Source: Streptomonospora nanhaiensis (GTDB lineage: Bacteria; Actinomycetota; Actinomycetes; Streptosporangiales; Streptosporangiaceae). From it: a stretch of DNA of 64,000 bases. How positions within the stretch are numbered: the first letter of the stretch is position 1; the number at the start of each line of letters is the position of its first letter. The notes below the pieces were generated by a model. The model was not told the DNA's origin. It made no database searches and worked only from the letters and a program-made list of their open reading frames with translations. Location of the stretch: positions 3,162,001-3,226,000 of the forward strand of contig NZ_CP113264.1 in assembly GCF_026642255.1 (NCBI RefSeq), in the 5' to 3' direction. The translations under genes and the position numbers were made by a program. This document shows, piece after piece, positions 62,288-64,000 of the stretch.

Positions 62288-62306
62288 CTTATAAGGGACT
62301 TATAAG
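62288..62306. promoter_or_regulatory. Twin palindromic operator between GntR and the dehydratase gene
   Basis: Two identical 8-base palindromes, CTTATAAG (62288-62295 and 62299-62306), are 11 bases apart centre to centre, about one helical turn. They lie just after a TATAGG -10-like box near 62273 and 25 bases before the dehydratase start. Confidence 0.7.
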
Positions 62307-62330
62307 AACTGGTTCGGCAGGAAGAAGGCC

Positions 62331-63497
62331 ATGAAGATCGTTTCCGCCCACGTCGGGACCATCCCGATCAGCTCGTCGATGCGCAACGCCTACATCGACT
62401 TCAGCAAGATGGACTGCACGATCCTCGCGCTTGTCAGTGACGTGGTGGTCGACGGTGAGCCCCTGGTGGGCTACGGCTTCAACTCCAACGGCCGGTACAA
62501 CGCCACGGCCATCCTGGGCGAGCGGATGCTGCCGCGGCTGCAGGACGCCTCGCCGGAGGAACTGCTGGACGGCGACGGCGAACTCTCGCCCGCCGCGGCG
62601 TGGGACGTCATGATGCGCAACGAGAAGCCCGGCGGGCACGGTGAGCGCTCCGTCGCCGTCGGCGTGGTGGACATGGCGCTGCACGACCTCGCCGCCAAGG
62701 CCGCGGGTGTGCCGCTGTACCGGTGGATCTCCGACCACTACGGTGACGGCGACCCGGACGAGGACGTCTTCGTCTACGCCGCCGGCGGCTACTACGCGCC
62801 CGGCAAGTCCCTGAAGGACCTGCAGGACGAGATGAGGGGCTTCCTCGACGCCGGGTACGAGATCGTCAAGATGAAGATCGGCGGCGCCGACCTGGCCGAG
62901 GACCTCAGGCGCATCGAGGCGGTCATCGACGTCCTGGACGGCGACGGGTCCCGCCTGATGGTGGACGTCAACGGCAAGTTCGACCTGCGGACCGCGCTGG
63001 ACTACGGCCGGGCCATCGAACGGTACGGCCTCTTCTGGTACGAGGAGGTCGGCGACCCGCTGGACTACGGCCTCAACGCGACGCTGTCGGAGAACTACCG
63101 CCACCCCATCGCGACCGGCGAGAACCTGTTCTCGCTGCAGGACGCCCGGAACCTGATCCGCTACGGCGGAATGCGCCCGGACCGCGATTTCCTCCAGGTC
63201 GACCCGGCGCTGAGCTACGGGTTGACGGAGTACCGCCGGGTCCTGGACATGCTCGCCCTGCACGGCTGGTCCTCCCGCCGGTGCGTCCCGCACGGGGGGC
63301 ACCAGTTCTCACTGCACATCGCCGCGGCCCTCAAGCTCGGCGGCAACGAGTCCTACCCCGGGGAGTTCCAGCCCACGGGCGGTTTCACCGACGACGCGGT
63401 GGTCGCCCGCGGCCGTGTGGCGCCGGGGGAGCTGCCGGGCATCGGGCTCGAGGGCAAGGCGGAGTTCCACCGCCTCCTCCGCGGCCTGCACGCCTGA
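62331..63497 (+). CDS. Enolase-superfamily dehydratase, D-tartrate dehydratase-like
   Basis: The 388-residue protein belongs to the mandelate racemase/muconate lactonising group. Its N-terminus (ISSSMRNAYIDFSKMDC, VVGYGFNSNGRY) matches what I recall of D-tartrate dehydratase (TarD). The barrel has the KMKIGG motif with the acid/base Lys pair, metal ligands in MVDVNGKFD, WYEEVGDP and ATGENLFS, and HGGHQFSLH with the second acid/base His. It would dehydrate a hydroxy-acid such as tartrate. ATG 62331 follows AGGAAGAAGG. The GntR/FCD regulator divergent from it supports carboxylate catabolism. Confidence 0.88.
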   Translation: MKIVSAHVGTIPISSSMRNAYIDFSKMDCTILALVSDVVVDGEPLVGYGFNSNGRYNATAILGERMLPRLQDASPEELLDGDGELSPAAAWDVMMRNEKPGGHGERSVAVGVVDMALHDLAAKAAGVPLYRWISDHYGDGDPDEDVFVYAAGGYYAPGKSLKDLQDEMRGFLDAGYEIVKMKIGGADLAEDLRRIEAVIDVLDGDGSRLMVDVNGKFDLRTALDYGRAIERYGLFWYEEVGDPLDYGLNATLSENYRHPIATGENLFSLQDARNLIRYGGMRPDRDFLQVDPALSYGLTEYRRVLDMLALHGWSSRRCVPHGGHQFSLHIAAALKLGGNESYPGEFQPTGGFTDDAVVARGRVAPGELPGIGLEGKAEFHRLLRGLHA

Positions 63498-63766
63498 CCG
63501 GCCGGGGCCGGCGGCCCCCGAACCGTCCGCGGAGGCGGGGCCGCCGGTCCCGACGACACCCGCGACCGCCCCGGGGCGGTCCGGACGACCGTCCCCGCGG
63601 CGACCCCCGACGAAGTCGGCCCCATGACCGACGACGGACCCCTGGGCTCCCCGGCGGAGTGCCCACGTCCCCCTTTTCCCTCATGGCCGATGTCGACCCG
63701 CGTACCCCCCGCGCCGACCCCCCCGCAGCAAGTCGCGCCGAGCAAGAGACCGAAGAAGGTACGGCA
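63498..63766. other. GC-rich intergenic region
   Basis: No gene was recognised between the dehydratase and the last reading frame. GACCGAAGAAGG at 63749-63760 is a candidate ribosome-binding region for the gene starting at 63767. Confidence 0.45.
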
Positions 63767-64000
63767 ATGGCACACTCCTACCTGTATCCCCTCCGGGGGA
63801 ACCTGTGGGCCTCGCACCGCGAGATCAAAGAGCTCCTGACGTTCTCCAGCCGCAGGAAGGCACCGGGGCCGGAGCCGGTGGCGTCGTCCCCCGGGGGCGG
63901 CGGAGTCTCCGAGCGGGCCCCCGGCGCCCCGGAGGGCCCGGGACCGGCCCGGGGCTCCGGGGATCCCGGACCCGGGTACACGCCCGCACGCCTCATCGGA
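63767..64000 (+). CDS. N-terminal part of an unidentified protein (3' truncated by window)
   Basis: ATG 63767 follows GAAGAAGG and opens a frame that continues to the window edge (78 codons). The first 30 residues look genuine (MAHSYLYPLRGNLWASHREI, then KELLTFSSRRK). The rest is a Gly/Pro/Ala-rich low-complexity linker before TPARLIG at the edge. No family was recognised. It lies on the same strand as the dehydratase gene about 270 bases downstream and could belong to the same carboxylate pathway, but nothing shows that. Confidence 0.5.
   Translation, partial: MAHSYLYPLRGNLWASHREIKELLTFSSRRKAPGPEPVASSPGGGGVSERAPGAPEGPGPARGSGDPGPGYTPARLIG

Overview
The window is about 64 kb of very GC-rich chromosomal DNA from an actinomycete. 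GTG and TTG starts are common, many genes have leaderless-type promoters, and there are Tat and lipoprotein signals, a mycothiol-dependent formaldehyde dehydrogenase, an AfsR/SARP-type regulator and an IdeR/DmdR-type iron box. The overall style fits Nocardiopsis or a close relative; that genus call is inference. No rRNA or tRNA gene, transposase, phage gene or CRISPR array was seen.

Layout. 0-3.2 kb: end of an unidentified gene, then anhydro-MurNAc kinase (anmK) with a sodium:solute symporter, probably a muropeptide or amino-sugar recycling pair. 3.2-10.1 kb: DoxX-like protein, virginiamycin B lyase homologue, AlkD-type DNA glycosylase, a MocR regulator divergent from an EamA exporter across a shared start-codon palindrome, and an oxalate/formate-type MFS with a 44-residue membrane partner. 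10.1-11.3 kb: long, mostly gene-poor spacer. 11.3-14.5 kb: luciferase-like oxidoreductase, a solitary Cas6e-like protein without the catalytic histidine, and a convergent pair encoding a membrane protein and a pol-beta-type nucleotidyltransferase. 15-23 kb: glycan-degradation block (GHL10-type hydrolase, GH92 mannosidase, GH3 glucosidase under a CebR-like operator) plus an orphan LuxR-type response regulator that still carries a scrap of its kinase gene.

23.2-25.9 kb: the highlight. A 27-codon gene, too short for ordinary ORF finders, encodes a peptide ending RP-YIYY. It is followed by a cytochrome P450 and, convergently, a SAM methyltransferase. This is the composition of the cittilin RiPP pathway known from myxobacteria (27-residue precursor, YIYY core, one P450, one methyltransferase).

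26-37 kb: small membrane protein, PPOX-like protein with a Bcr/CflA exporter, two secreted DUF4352-type proteins, a large secreted M14 carboxypeptidase, a GNAT, and the mycothiol formaldehyde-detoxification pair (mscR plus MBL hydrolase) with a LysR regulator. 37-46 kb: SDR divergent from a 1064-residue SARP/NB-ARC/TPR regulator, Tat-exported amidase, DUF3817 protein, iron-box-controlled siderophore-interacting protein, GNAT and APH-type kinase. 46-52.6 kb: ArgP/LysG regulator divergent from a LysE-type exporter, then a compact overlapping rhamnose catabolic operon with LacI-type operators. 52.6-64 kb: stand-alone condensation-domain protein behind an AT-rich promoter, Ser/Thr kinase with TPRs, SCO6745-like protein, DHA2 exporter with divergent TetR and a clear operator, creatininase-family protein, membrane protein, and a GntR regulator divergent from a D-tartrate-dehydratase-like enolase-superfamily enzyme with a twin operator.
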